Assembly: GCA_021205455.1 (NCBI GenBank)
Contig: JAJPXL010000089.1
Location: 1 to 64,000 of the forward strand
From: Clostridiales bacterium
Lineage (GTDB): Bacteria > Bacillota > Clostridia > Oscillospirales > Oscillospiraceae
Direction: 5' to 3'
DNA: 64,000 nt
Each line of letters opens with the position of its first letter. The stretch's first letter is position 1. Positions 10,988 to 20,218 of this stretch are shown in pieces. A program made the translations under genes and the position numbers. Below the pieces are notes generated by a model that was given only the letters and a program-made list of their open reading frames with translations, was not told where the DNA came from and ran no database searches.

Positions 10988-11752
10988 ATGTTTTTCGTCA
11001 CCGGAGATACGCACGGCAGCTTTGACCTTGAAAAGCTGTCGGCGAAGAACTTCCCGGAAGGGAAGACGCTGACCCGCTCGGATTACGTCATCGTCTGCGG
11101 AGACTTTGGCTTTCCGTTCCTCCCTTCGGACGTGTACCCTGATACGGAGTTCATCCCGGACAAGCACGCCAGGGCGTCCAGGAGCCGGTATCTCAAATGG
11201 ATGCGCTGGCTAAGCGAAAAGACGTTTACCGTTCTTTGGCTGGACGGCAACCATGATAACCACCCGTTTTGGGACGGCCAGCCTGTGACAGCGTGGAACG
11301 GCGGCCTGGTGAATCTCCATCCGCTTGCGGAGAATGTGATTCACCTCAGGCGCGGCGAGTATTACACCATCGACGGCACGACCTTCTGGGTCATGGGCGG
11401 CGCCGCCTCCCATGACAGAGAAGGCCGCATTGAGGGCTACAACTGGTGGCCGGAGGAGATTCCCAGCTATCAGGAGCGGATGCACGGCCTTGCCACGCTG
11501 GAGGCCCGCGGGAACCGGGTGGATTACATCCTGACCCATACGCTGCCCCAGTCGATGATGGCTGCGGTTTGCGGAAAAGCATATGCACCCGAGCCGACGC
11601 AGAGCTATTTGGATCAAATTTACGCCAACACGGAGTTCCGATACTGGTTCTGCGGACATATGCACCTGCACAGTGACAAGCCGGGCTATCGCATCCGTGT
11701 GCTGTTCGATGATGTCGTCAAACTGGAGGAGGCTGAACGTGGCCTTGCATGA
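10988..11752 (+). CDS. Calcineurin-like metallophosphoesterase
   Basis: MFFVTGDTHGSFD, VICGDFGFPF, LDGNHDNH, GHMHLH; RBS GGGAGGGACAGG before ATG 10988. Confidence 0.9.
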   Translation: MFFVTGDTHGSFDLEKLSAKNFPEGKTLTRSDYVIVCGDFGFPFLPSDVYPDTEFIPDKHARASRSRYLKWMRWLSEKTFTVLWLDGNHDNHPFWDGQPVTAWNGGLVNLHPLAENVIHLRRGEYYTIDGTTFWVMGGAASHDREGRIEGYNWWPEEIPSYQERMHGLATLEARGNRVDYILTHTLPQSMMAAVCGKAYAPEPTQSYLDQIYANTEFRYWFCGHMHLHSDKPGYRIRVLFDDVVKLEEAERGLA

Positions 11753-12542
11753 GACAGATCAAAAGGCCGTCCTGTTGATGGCGCTGCTCAACGGCCCGAA
11801 GCCGTCTGACGGGTTTTCAGAGCTGCTGAACAGTGGAAAGCTCGGCGCGTGGTATCCGGAGCTGCAGGCGCTGGCAGGCGTAGCTCAAAGCCCGCTGCAC
11901 CACCCGGAAGGGGATGTGTGGACCCATACCATGCTGGTCATCGACTATGCCAGCACAATCAAGGGCCGGGCGCAGAATCCGGCGTGCTTCCTGCTTGCGG
12001 CGCTGTGCCATGACCTTGGAAAACCCGCAACGACAACGACGGATGATCGCGGCCAGATTCACGCTTACGGCCACGATGAGGTCGGCGTGGGGATTGCGCG
12101 CACCTTCCTGACCCGCATCGGCGTGGACGAGGAACCAATCAAATACGTCGAAAACATGGTGGCGCTTCATATGCAGCCCAACCAAAAGGCCAGGGCAAAT
12201 GCGAAGGTCAAGTCCACGAACCAGATGTTTGATAAGTCGGTTTGCCCGGAGGACCTGCTCCTCCTCGCGGAAGCAGACTATTGCGGGAAGGGCGGCCACG
12301 AATCCTATGAGGAAACCAGGGCTTGGCTGCGGCAGCGGCTTCAGCTGTACCGGGAGACGATGGCGGCGCCCCATGTGACCGAGCAGGACCTGACCGGGCT
12401 TGGCATTCCGCCTGGCGCTGAAATGGAGGCCATGCTTTTGCTGGCGCACAAGCTCCAGCTCTCCGGAAACAGCAGGGATGCCGTGCTGAAACAGATCTAT
12501 GCCATGACACGCAAAAGCGGCAGAATGAGGAGGTCCGGCTGA
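11739..12542 (+). CDS. Stand-alone HD-domain protein (resembles the HD portion of CCA-adding enzyme)
   Basis: GTG start at 11739 overlapping the MPP stop; HHPEGDVWTHTMLVIDYAS, LAALCHDLGKPATTTTDDRGQIHAYGHDEVG; no nucleotidyltransferase domain. Confidence 0.78.
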   Translation: MALHETDQKAVLLMALLNGPKPSDGFSELLNSGKLGAWYPELQALAGVAQSPLHHPEGDVWTHTMLVIDYASTIKGRAQNPACFLLAALCHDLGKPATTTTDDRGQIHAYGHDEVGVGIARTFLTRIGVDEEPIKYVENMVALHMQPNQKARANAKVKSTNQMFDKSVCPEDLLLLAEADYCGKGGHESYEETRAWLRQRLQLYRETMAAPHVTEQDLTGLGIPPGAEMEAMLLLAHKLQLSGNSRDAVLKQIYAMTRKSGRMRRSG

Positions 12543-12613
12543 GCGGCGGGCGAATGTACTGCCGCTGCCACAGCGCAGCTATTTTGACCTGAACCGTTCC
12601 GCGGCAGGCGCAC

Positions 12614-12649
12614 AAACAGGGCTAGCCTTTTGCAAGGCTGGCCCTGTTT
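12614..12649. terminator. Intrinsic terminator between convergent genes
   Basis: AAACAGGGCTAGCCTT TTGC AAGGCTGGCCCTGTTT. Confidence 0.75.
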
Positions 12650-12660
12650 CAATTTTGGCA

Positions 12661-13779
12661 TCAATCGTTGCAACTGAACACGATTCGGTTTGATGTCCAG
12701 TAGTTGGTCAGGTATTCGACCTCGACAACGGCGGCATCGTCAGGGACTTCAAACGTGACCGTTCCCTGGGCCTTGTGCCCGGAAGAAATGGTTGCGCTGA
12801 GCGCATCCTCCCGATAGTATTTCTGCGTGCAGGTCAGCCCATCGGCGTAGCAGTCAAAGTCATATATGCTGATATATTCATCACTGTCGCCTGTATTCTC
12901 AAATTCAAACGTGCAAGTGATGTAGTGGTATCCGCCTGTGGGCTGGTCGTAGTCGCTGTCGCTGGTGTCCACTTCACAGGAGAGGTAGGTGATGGTCAGG
13001 CCGCCCGCTTCTATGATGTCGCCCACCGCAAAGGCGTCCGCTGTGGCCTCTGTGGTGCCCTCCAGGACATACCCGGAGTCCTGCTCGCCTTCGTACAGGA
13101 AGGTGATTTTATCCTCCGTGAAGTAATTGGTCGTGTACTCCACCTCAATCTCCTGTGCGTCTTCCGGCACCGTGAAGTAGATATAGCCGGAGGTGGAACG
13201 CCCTGCGGAGAGCGTCGCGGATAAATCATCATCCCCGCCGTAGTACATATCGACACTGTAGCCGTCAGCGTAACCGTCAAAGCTGTAATAGCTGACAGAC
13301 GCATCGTCCGTATTGGACTGGTTTTCAAATGCAAACTGGAGATAGATATACTGGTAGCCCTCCTCAGGCTGCAAATACTCATTGTCCTCTGAATAAATCC
13401 CACTGGACATATAGACGATTTTCATATCGCCGTCCATCAAAATGTCGCCTACATGGTATTCTGTCTGCACTTCCGCCGCAGCGCCCTCGGAAGCGGCGCT
13501 TTCACTGGCAGCAGCATCCTCCGCTTCGCTTGCCTCTGACGAAACAGACGATGCAGCGTCACCGACCGTCCCCACCTTCGTGACGGAGCCGCCGCTGTCC
13601 CCATCGCTGCCAGAAGAGACAATCATCATCAGAAGAACGATGACGATAATCGCGATGACGATCCATTTCGCCATCCCTCCCTTGACCCGTTTCCTACAGT
13701 TGGGGCACACCTTTGCATCATAGGGAATTTCTGTTTTGCAGTGCTTGCATAGCTTTGTCTCTGGTTTTTTCTTTGCCAC
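12661..13779 (-). CDS. Zinc-ribbon, single-TM protein with two tandem DUF4352/DUF5067-like extracellular domains
   Basis: GTG start at 13779 behind AGGAGGAG; N-terminal LCKHCKTEIPYDAKVCPNCRKR; TM segment WIVIAIIVIVLLMMIV; two similar ~110-aa modules starting YHVGDILMDGDMKIVYMS and FAVGDIIEAGGLTITYLS. Confidence 0.7.
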   Translation of the reverse strand: MAKKKPETKLCKHCKTEIPYDAKVCPNCRKRVKGGMAKWIVIAIIVIVLLMMIVSSGSDGDSGGSVTKVGTVGDAASSVSSEASEAEDAAASESAASEGAAAEVQTEYHVGDILMDGDMKIVYMSSGIYSEDNEYLQPEEGYQYIYLQFAFENQSNTDDASVSYYSFDGYADGYSVDMYYGGDDDLSATLSAGRSTSGYIYFTVPEDAQEIEVEYTTNYFTEDKITFLYEGEQDSGYVLEGTTEATADAFAVGDIIEAGGLTITYLSCEVDTSDSDYDQPTGGYHYITCTFEFENTGDSDEYISIYDFDCYADGLTCTQKYYREDALSATISSGHKAQGTVTFEVPDDAAVVEVEYLTNYWTSNRIVFSCND

Positions 13780-13899
13780 AGTTTTCTCCTCCTTGCGCCC
13801 TGCAGCGTGCCGCAGGGCGAATAAATTATGGAGAAATTGTAGCATTCGGTATTTACAATAGCAACCCCCCAAAACGGTGGAAAAAGGCGATAACCGCGC

Positions 13900-14370
13900 T
13901 TATCCGACGTAGGAAACGCTCTTCAGCGGGGGCATATCATGGTCAGCCAGCAGGGCGTTGACCGCATCGATTTCATACAGCTCACGATTGAACGCAATCA
14001 TCAGCACTGCGTCCCTCGGAACCTTTGCGTACAGCTCCGACATCCCGTATAGCTTTAGCGCCCGCTGCGTCTCCTGCAAAGTGAGCTTTGCGCCAAAGCA
14101 GAGCCGGAGAATGTAATCCCGCTGCCTGGTGTTCTTTTCCTGGGTCAGAAGCCGGTAGCCGTATCGGTCCGACAGGTCGGCCCGTTCAAAGACCTCCCGC
14201 TGGGTCAGCCCCTTTTCCCGGATAAGCGTCCGCATATAGCGGGAGAAGGGATACTCCTCGTGGACGAGGCTGTCCGTATAGGTATCCAGGTAGGCGTTGA
14301 TTTCATCCGGCTCCAGCTGCTGCAGCACGCTGTCCAGGGCATCTGTGGAGTTCTGATTGATGGGTTCCAA
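13900..14370 (-). CDS. HTH-containing regulatory protein
   Basis: 156 aa; FSRYMRTLIREKGLTQREVFERADLSDRYGYRLLTQEKNTRQRDYILRLCFG reads as an HTH-like segment; divergent from the kinase gene. Confidence 0.65.
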   Translation of the reverse strand: MEPINQNSTDALDSVLQQLEPDEINAYLDTYTDSLVHEEYPFSRYMRTLIREKGLTQREVFERADLSDRYGYRLLTQEKNTRQRDYILRLCFGAKLTLQETQRALKLYGMSELYAKVPRDAVLMIAFNRELYEIDAVNALLADHDMPPLKSVSYVG

Positions 14371-14446
14371 GGCGGTTTCCTCTTTTCTCTTTGGGATAAA
14401 CGTGATATAATGCAGAAAAACGGGCAGTAGGGGAGAGGTGCTGCAA

Positions 14447-15535
14447 ATGATGCTCTCAGACGAATTGGCGTTGTCCTATTATAAGGTCGTGGCAGACATC
14501 AATGCCGCGCATTCCGTCCAGCTGGTTCAGCATACGGAAACGAAGAAGTTCTTTGTCAGGAAGCGGCTTTCCATATACCATTTGGAGGTTTACCGGTCGC
14601 TGCAGGCGGCGCCGGTGCGCAATGTTCCCCATATCGAGCTTCTTGTGGAGGACGAGTCTGGGCTAACGATTATTGAGGAGTACATTCATGGTGATACGCT
14701 GGAAGAGCTGATGGAACGCAACGGCCCCATGCCGGAGGAGCTGGTGATCAATTGCGCCCTCCAGCTGTGTCAAATCGTTTCCGAGCTGCACCACCGGACG
14801 CCGCCTATCATCCATCGGGACATCAAGCCGTCCAACGTCATTGTGTCCCCGGACGGAGTGGTAAAGCTGCTGGACATGAATGCGGCAAAATACGAGACGC
14901 CAAATCAGTCCCGTGATACCACGCTATTGGGGACGGCGGGCTTTGCCGCGCCGGAGCAGTATGGGTTTGCGCCGTCCGGCACCCAGAGCGACCTGTTCGC
15001 CATTGGTGTGCTGATCAATGTGCTGGCGACAGGGAAACTGCCTACTGAGGTGACTGTCCAGGGGAAGCTGGGGCATATCGTCCAAAAATGTACGGAGCTT
15101 GACCCGGCCAACCGGTATGCCAACGTGGACGAGCTGATACACGAGCTCAGATGTGCGCAGGCAGGCGCTTCCGAAGTGTCAGGCGAAGAACCCGCACAGA
15201 CATGGCGGCGCTATCTGCCTCCGGGATTCCGCAGCGGCTCCGTTCCGCACATGATAGTTGCAACTGTGGGCTATGTCCTCCTTTTCGCGGTGGCACTGTC
15301 CATGGAACTGGAGGCGGCAACGCCCCTGGCGCTGGCGATGAATCGGGTCACGGTACTACTGATTGGCCTTGCGGTGATTTTCTTCTCCGCAGATTATTGC
15401 GGCGTCCAGGCCCGTATGCCGCTGACCAACAGCAGGAATCCGTTCATACGGTGGATCTGCATCATCGTGTATGACATCCTGATTGCGTTTCTGCTTATGC
15501 TGATTCTGGTCCTGATCGAGCCGACGGCTGCCTAG
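14447..15535 (+). CDS. Ser/Thr protein kinase with C-terminal TM segments
   Basis: HRDIKPSNVIVSPDGVVKLLDMNAAK, GTAGFAAPEQYGF, SDLFAIGVLINVLATG, then three hydrophobic segments. Confidence 0.88.
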   Translation: MMLSDELALSYYKVVADINAAHSVQLVQHTETKKFFVRKRLSIYHLEVYRSLQAAPVRNVPHIELLVEDESGLTIIEEYIHGDTLEELMERNGPMPEELVINCALQLCQIVSELHHRTPPIIHRDIKPSNVIVSPDGVVKLLDMNAAKYETPNQSRDTTLLGTAGFAAPEQYGFAPSGTQSDLFAIGVLINVLATGKLPTEVTVQGKLGHIVQKCTELDPANRYANVDELIHELRCAQAGASEVSGEEPAQTWRRYLPPGFRSGSVPHMIVATVGYVLLFAVALSMELEAATPLALAMNRVTVLLIGLAVIFFSADYCGVQARMPLTNSRNPFIRWICIIVYDILIAFLLMLILVLIEPTAA

Positions 15536-15568
15536 CCGCCCGCGCATTCTCGCTACACGGAGAACCGG

Positions 15569-16249
15569 TCACTGGAGGAAGCGGCGCAGCGCTTTCTCCG
15601 AAGCGTCCGGCAAAAGCCTGCGCAGATGCGTCAGCAACCGCTGATAGGAGTCCGCCGGTGGACGCTGATAGACCGCGGAGGTAAACGAGCCGCCGAAGAA
15701 CTTCTCCGGCGTGGAATACTCCGCTACGCCCCAGCCGTACTCGTTTCCGTGTCGGTCTTTCAGATAGACGAAGTTGCTGATGACTGCATAGCCCTGAGCC
15801 TGTAAGCGGTTCATGGAGGCGTCAAAGCCTGTCGTGCCGCCCTTTCTGTAGTTGCCCTCCCGTTTCAGCGTTTTGGACAGCACAGGCGCACGGGCGTCCA
15901 GCAGGTCGTAAAGCTGCTTGTCCTTGTAGGTGGCCAGCCCGTCATCATATCGGGCATCGAAGTCGTACCCATCCCGGCGGTAGTTGGCAAAGTCGGGAAA
16001 CCACTCAGCGCTGACAAATGCCGCCTTGCGCTCGAAGAATTTCCCATAGGCGCAGCCCGCCTCCTGGATGACCGGGCCCTTCCACTCCCACACGCCCGGC
16101 TCTGAGGAGAACCATGCCGAGGGCGCAGTATGCTCCTCCACAGAGAACCCCGGGAGGGAGTTGCAGAACAAGGGCAGGATACCGATTGTTTGAACCGCGT
16201 CAATCAGGTCCTGCTTTGTCTCTATTGTAAAATCCAATGGTTCCGTCAA
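15569..16249 (-). CDS. Uncharacterised protein, possibly AlkZ-related
   Basis: 226 aa ORF with good coding character; family assignment from memory only. Confidence 0.5.
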   Translation of the reverse strand: MTEPLDFTIETKQDLIDAVQTIGILPLFCNSLPGFSVEEHTAPSAWFSSEPGVWEWKGPVIQEAGCAYGKFFERKAAFVSAEWFPDFANYRRDGYDFDARYDDGLATYKDKQLYDLLDARAPVLSKTLKREGNYRKGGTTGFDASMNRLQAQGYAVISNFVYLKDRHGNEYGWGVAEYSTPEKFFGGSFTSAVYQRPPADSYQRLLTHLRRLLPDASEKALRRFLQ

Positions 16250-16355
16250 GGCGGGTTCTCCCTTCCTCTGAGTTTGGGTTGCCGGCCTGCGAAGCGGACA
16301 CCGGGAGGGGGTACGTTTGCCGTCTGCCCGCTTTGCGGCAGACGCTTTTCAATCC

Positions 16356-16949
16356 TCACGACTGCTTTGCCGCAGTGGCCTCCTGGTAAGTCTCCGGGGA
16401 CAGCTCCTTTATCTTCTCCCGGATGCCGATGAGGTCGTCAAAGGTTTCCGGGCGCTTGTTCACGTCCCGCAGCAGGGCGGAGGGGTGGTAGATGGCCGTC
16501 ATCCAGAACTGGCCCTTCTGCACCCATTGGCCGTGTTCCCGGGTGATGCGGTAGCTGGGGTCGATCAGCCGCTGGGCGGCGATGCGGCCCAGGCAGACAA
16601 TCATTTTGGGCCGCACCAGCCGCACCTGGGCGCGGAGATAGGGGATGCAGGCGTCCTGCTCAATGTTCTGCGGGTCGCGGTTCCTGGGGGGACGGCACTT
16701 GACGATATTGACAATATAATACTGAGTGCGGTCCAGGTCAATGATGGCCAGCATCTGATCCAGCAGCTGCCCCGCCGCCCCCACAAAGGGGATGCCGGTC
16801 AGGTCCTCCTGCTCGCCGGGGCCTTCCCCCACGAACATAATGTCCGCATTGGGGTTGCCGTCGCCAAACACCACGTTATGGCGGGTGTCGGCTAGGCTGC
16901 ACTTTTGGCACTGGCCGCACATCGCCTGTAGCTGTTCCCAAGTTACCAT
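16356..16949 (-). CDS. Type-4 (Fe-S) uracil-DNA glycosylase
   Basis: ATG at 16949; MCGQCQKCSLADTRHNVVFGDGNPNADIMFVGEGPGEQED; NIVKCRPPRNRDP; YHPSALLR. Confidence 0.93.
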   Translation of the reverse strand: MVTWEQLQAMCGQCQKCSLADTRHNVVFGDGNPNADIMFVGEGPGEQEDLTGIPFVGAAGQLLDQMLAIIDLDRTQYYIVNIVKCRPPRNRDPQNIEQDACIPYLRAQVRLVRPKMIVCLGRIAAQRLIDPSYRITREHGQWVQKGQFWMTAIYHPSALLRDVNKRPETFDDLIGIREKIKELSPETYQEATAAKQS

Positions 16950-17199
16950 AGCGGATTCTCGCTCCTTCCTTCGGCAAGGTTCGCGTTCGTTATCCTTTAG
17001 TATAACACGGCTTCGCCGGAAAGGGAAGTCTGCCTGCCGCCGTTTTTCCCGGAAATTGCCGTTGCGCCGCGATATTATTCTCCCTGAAATTGTTGCGAAG
17101 CCCCACAAAATGTGCTAAACTAAGATGGAGTATCCCTCTCCTGACCGCCTGCTCTGCAGTGAGGAGAGTCCCTACCATGAAACACAAGGAAGGTGCCTT

Positions 17200-18543
17200 A
17201 TGGCAAAACCAATGATTGCAATCGTGGGCAGGCCCAACGTGGGCAAGTCCATGCTTTTTAACCGGCTGGTCGGGAAGCGGCTGTCCATCGTGGAGGATAC
17301 CCCCGGCGTCACCCGGGACAGGCTGTATGCCGACTGCGAATGGCTGGGCCGGGCGTTCACCGTGGTGGACACCGGCGGCATTGAGCCCCGCAATGACAAC
17401 GAAATTCTGAACTTCATGCGGGAGCAGGCGGAAATCGCCATTCAGAACGCCACCGTCATCGTCTTTGTCTGTGACATCAGGACCGGTATCACCGCCAACG
17501 ATGAGGCGGTGGCCTCCATCCTACAGCGCTCCCACAAGCCCATCGTGCTGGCGGTCAACAAGTGTGACAGCACCGGCCAGGCCGCCCTGAACAACACCGA
17601 CATCTATGAGTTTTACAACCTGGGCCTGGGCGACCCCATCGCCGTCTCCGCCGTCCACGGCATCGGCATCGACGAGATGCTGGAGGCCTGCTTCTCCTAC
17701 TTCCCGAAGGAGGAGGAAGAAGGGGAGGAGGACGACATCATTAAGGTAGCCATCATCGGCAAGCCGAACGTGGGCAAATCCTCCCTGACAAACAAGATTC
17801 TAGGGGAGGAGCGGGTCATCGTCTCCGATGTGGCAGGCACCACCCGGGACGCGGTGGACAGCTACTTTGAGAATCCGTACGGCAAATATTGCTTTATCGA
17901 CACGGCCGGAATGCGGAAAAAGAGCCGCGTCACCGACCGGGTGGAGCAGTTCTCTGTCCTTCGGGCCACCATGGCCATTGACCGGGCGGATGTCTGCCTG
18001 ATTCTGATCGACGCCCACGAAGGCGTCACCGAGCAGGACACCAAGGTGGCCGGGCTGGCCCACGAGGCAGGGAAGGCGTCCATCATTGTGGTCAACAAAT
18101 GGGACGATATTGAAAAGGATGACAAGACCATGGACAGGTTTAAGGAGGATATCCGCCGCGACCTGTCCTATATGCCCTATGCGCCCATGGCCTTTATCTC
18201 TGCCAAGACCGGGCAGAGGGTGAACACGCTGTTCACCCTCATCAATCAGGTCTATGAAGCCTCGCTGATGCGCATTACCACCGGTGTGCTGAACTCCGTG
18301 CTGGCGGACGCCACCACACGGGTGCAGCCGCCCACCGACCGGGGCCGCCGACTGAAGATTTACTATATGACGCAGGTCAGCGTAGCGCCTCCCACCTTTG
18401 TGGTGTTCTGCAACGAGAAGAAGCTGTTCCACTTTTCCTATCAGCGCTATCTTGAAAACCAGATTCGGGGCACCTTTGGGTTGGACGGCACACCGATTCG
18501 CCTGATTATCCGGGAAAAAGGAGACAAGGAGGAGAATTTCTGA
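17200..18543 (+). CDS. der: Ribosome-assembly GTPase Der/EngA
   Basis: Two GTPase domains: IVGRPNVGKSMLFNRL and IIGKPNVGKSSLTNKIL. Confidence 0.97.
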   Translation: MAKPMIAIVGRPNVGKSMLFNRLVGKRLSIVEDTPGVTRDRLYADCEWLGRAFTVVDTGGIEPRNDNEILNFMREQAEIAIQNATVIVFVCDIRTGITANDEAVASILQRSHKPIVLAVNKCDSTGQAALNNTDIYEFYNLGLGDPIAVSAVHGIGIDEMLEACFSYFPKEEEEGEEDDIIKVAIIGKPNVGKSSLTNKILGEERVIVSDVAGTTRDAVDSYFENPYGKYCFIDTAGMRKKSRVTDRVEQFSVLRATMAIDRADVCLILIDAHEGVTEQDTKVAGLAHEAGKASIIVVNKWDDIEKDDKTMDRFKEDIRRDLSYMPYAPMAFISAKTGQRVNTLFTLINQVYEASLMRITTGVLNSVLADATTRVQPPTDRGRRLKIYYMTQVSVAPPTFVVFCNEKKLFHFSYQRYLENQIRGTFGLDGTPIRLIIREKGDKEENF

Positions 18544-19178
18544 TGTTTGAATCATTACCAATGACCATTGGCCTGACCGCCCTGGTGGCGGTGGTCGCCT
18601 ATCTGCTGGGCTGCTGCAACTCGGCGCTGATTATATCCAAATATATCCTTCACGATGACGTGCGCGACCACGGCAGCGGAAACGCCGGCCTGACCAACTT
18701 CTATCGGGTATTTGGCAAGAAGATGGTGGTCTGGGTGGTCATTGGCGACCTGGCCAAGGCCATCCTCGCCTGCGCCTTCGGCGGCTGGATTTTCGGAACG
18801 ATGATGGACTACGCCGTTGCTGGCAAGCTGGTTGGCGGCATTTTCTGCATTCTGGGGCACTCCTTCCCCTTTATGTTCGGTTTTAAGGGCGGCAAGGGCG
18901 TCCTGGCCGGAGCCGGGGTCATCCTCAGCATGGACTGGCGCATTGCGCTGATATGCCTGGGTGTGTTCGCCCTGCTGGTGGCCTGCACAAGGATGGTCTC
19001 TCTCGGCTCCATGGTTGCGGCGGCGCTGTTCCCCATCACCTGCTGGACCATCTACCATGACGGCCTTGTGGTGGTGCTGGCCTGTATCGCCAGTGTGCTG
19101 ATTGTCGTGCGCCACAAGGACAACGCCAAGCGCATCGCCCACGGCGAGGAAAACAAGTTCGAGTTTAAAAAGGAGTAA
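18543..19178 (+). CDS. plsY: Glycerol-3-phosphate acyltransferase PlsY
   Basis: HGSGNAGLTNFYRVFG, LGHSFPFMFGFKGGKGV. Confidence 0.95.
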   Translation: MFESLPMTIGLTALVAVVAYLLGCCNSALIISKYILHDDVRDHGSGNAGLTNFYRVFGKKMVVWVVIGDLAKAILACAFGGWIFGTMMDYAVAGKLVGGIFCILGHSFPFMFGFKGGKGVLAGAGVILSMDWRIALICLGVFALLVACTRMVSLGSMVAAALFPITCWTIYHDGLVVVLACIASVLIVVRHKDNAKRIAHGEENKFEFKKE

Positions 19179-19183
19179 CCGAT

Positions 19184-20194
19184 ATGAAAAAGATTGTTGT
19201 ATTGGGCTCCGGCGCCTGGGGGACAGCGCTGGCGCTGCTGCTGCTGGAAAACGGCAACGATGTGACCATGTGGAGCTTCTTCCAAAGCGAATGTGATACC
19301 CTGCGGACGACCCGCGAAAACCCCATGCTCCAGGGCGTGCCCATCCCGGAGGAGCTGGGCCTGACCGCTGACATGAGCTGCGCCGGGGAGGCGGATGTGG
19401 TGGTGCTGGCGACCCCCTCCTTTGCCTACCGTTCCACCACGGCCCAGCTGAAAACCATCGTCCGCCCCGGTACGATTATCGTCAGCGTGGGCAAGGGGTT
19501 TGAGCAGAAGTCCTCGCTGCGGCTCAGCGAGGTCATTGAGTCAGAGCTCGGCCCGGACTGCCCCATCGTGGTGCTGTGCGGCCCCACCCACGCGGAGGAG
19601 GTGGGGCGGCACGTGCCCACCGCCATTGTGGCGGCCTCCAAGTCCAGGGATGCGGCTGAACTGGTGCAGGACCTCTTTATGAACCAGCGGTTCCGGGTGT
19701 ACACCTCCTCTGACGTGGTGGGCTGCGAGGTCGGCGCCGCGCTGAAAAACGTGATGGCGCTGTGCGCCGGCGTCATTGACGGCATGGGATATGGCGACAA
19801 CACCCGCGCCATGATGATGACCCGTGGGCTGACGGAGATGGCCCGGCTGGGTACCGCCATGGGTGGCTATCAATCCACCTTTGCCGGGCTGACCGGCGTG
19901 GGGGATTTGATCGTCACCTGCACCAGCACCCACTCCCGGAATCACACCGCCGGTGTGCTGATTGGGCAGGGCAAGACGCCCCAGGAGGCGCTGGACGCCA
20001 TGGGCGGCAAGGTGGTGGAGGGCTACTATGCCGCCGCCATCGGTGTGGAGCTGGCGAAGAAATGGAACGTGGAGTTGCCCATCACCCAGGCGGCCTACGC
20101 CGTGCTGTATGAGGGCGAGCGGGTGGAGGATATGTTCCACTCGCTGATGACCCGCAAAAAAAACCATGAGGTAGAGGACGCCTGGGTCAGGTAG
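19184..20194 (+). CDS. gpsA: NAD(P)H-dependent glycerol-3-phosphate dehydrogenase
   Basis: VLGSGAWGTALALLL, CGPTHAEEV, ALKNVMALCAGVIDGMGYGDN. Confidence 0.96.
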   Translation: MKKIVVLGSGAWGTALALLLLENGNDVTMWSFFQSECDTLRTTRENPMLQGVPIPEELGLTADMSCAGEADVVVLATPSFAYRSTTAQLKTIVRPGTIIVSVGKGFEQKSSLRLSEVIESELGPDCPIVVLCGPTHAEEVGRHVPTAIVAASKSRDAAELVQDLFMNQRFRVYTSSDVVGCEVGAALKNVMALCAGVIDGMGYGDNTRAMMMTRGLTEMARLGTAMGGYQSTFAGLTGVGDLIVTCTSTHSRNHTAGVLIGQGKTPQEALDAMGGKVVEGYYAAAIGVELAKKWNVELPITQAAYAVLYEGERVEDMFHSLMTRKKNHEVEDAWVR

Positions 20195-20218
20195 CCGCTT
20201 TGGAGACAGTTATCATTT

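Noticed and set aside
16321-16347. Hairpin CGTCTGCC/GGCAGACG between the two minus-strand genes
   Set aside because: T-run lies on the + strand where no gene precedes it; weak and not clearly a functional terminator.
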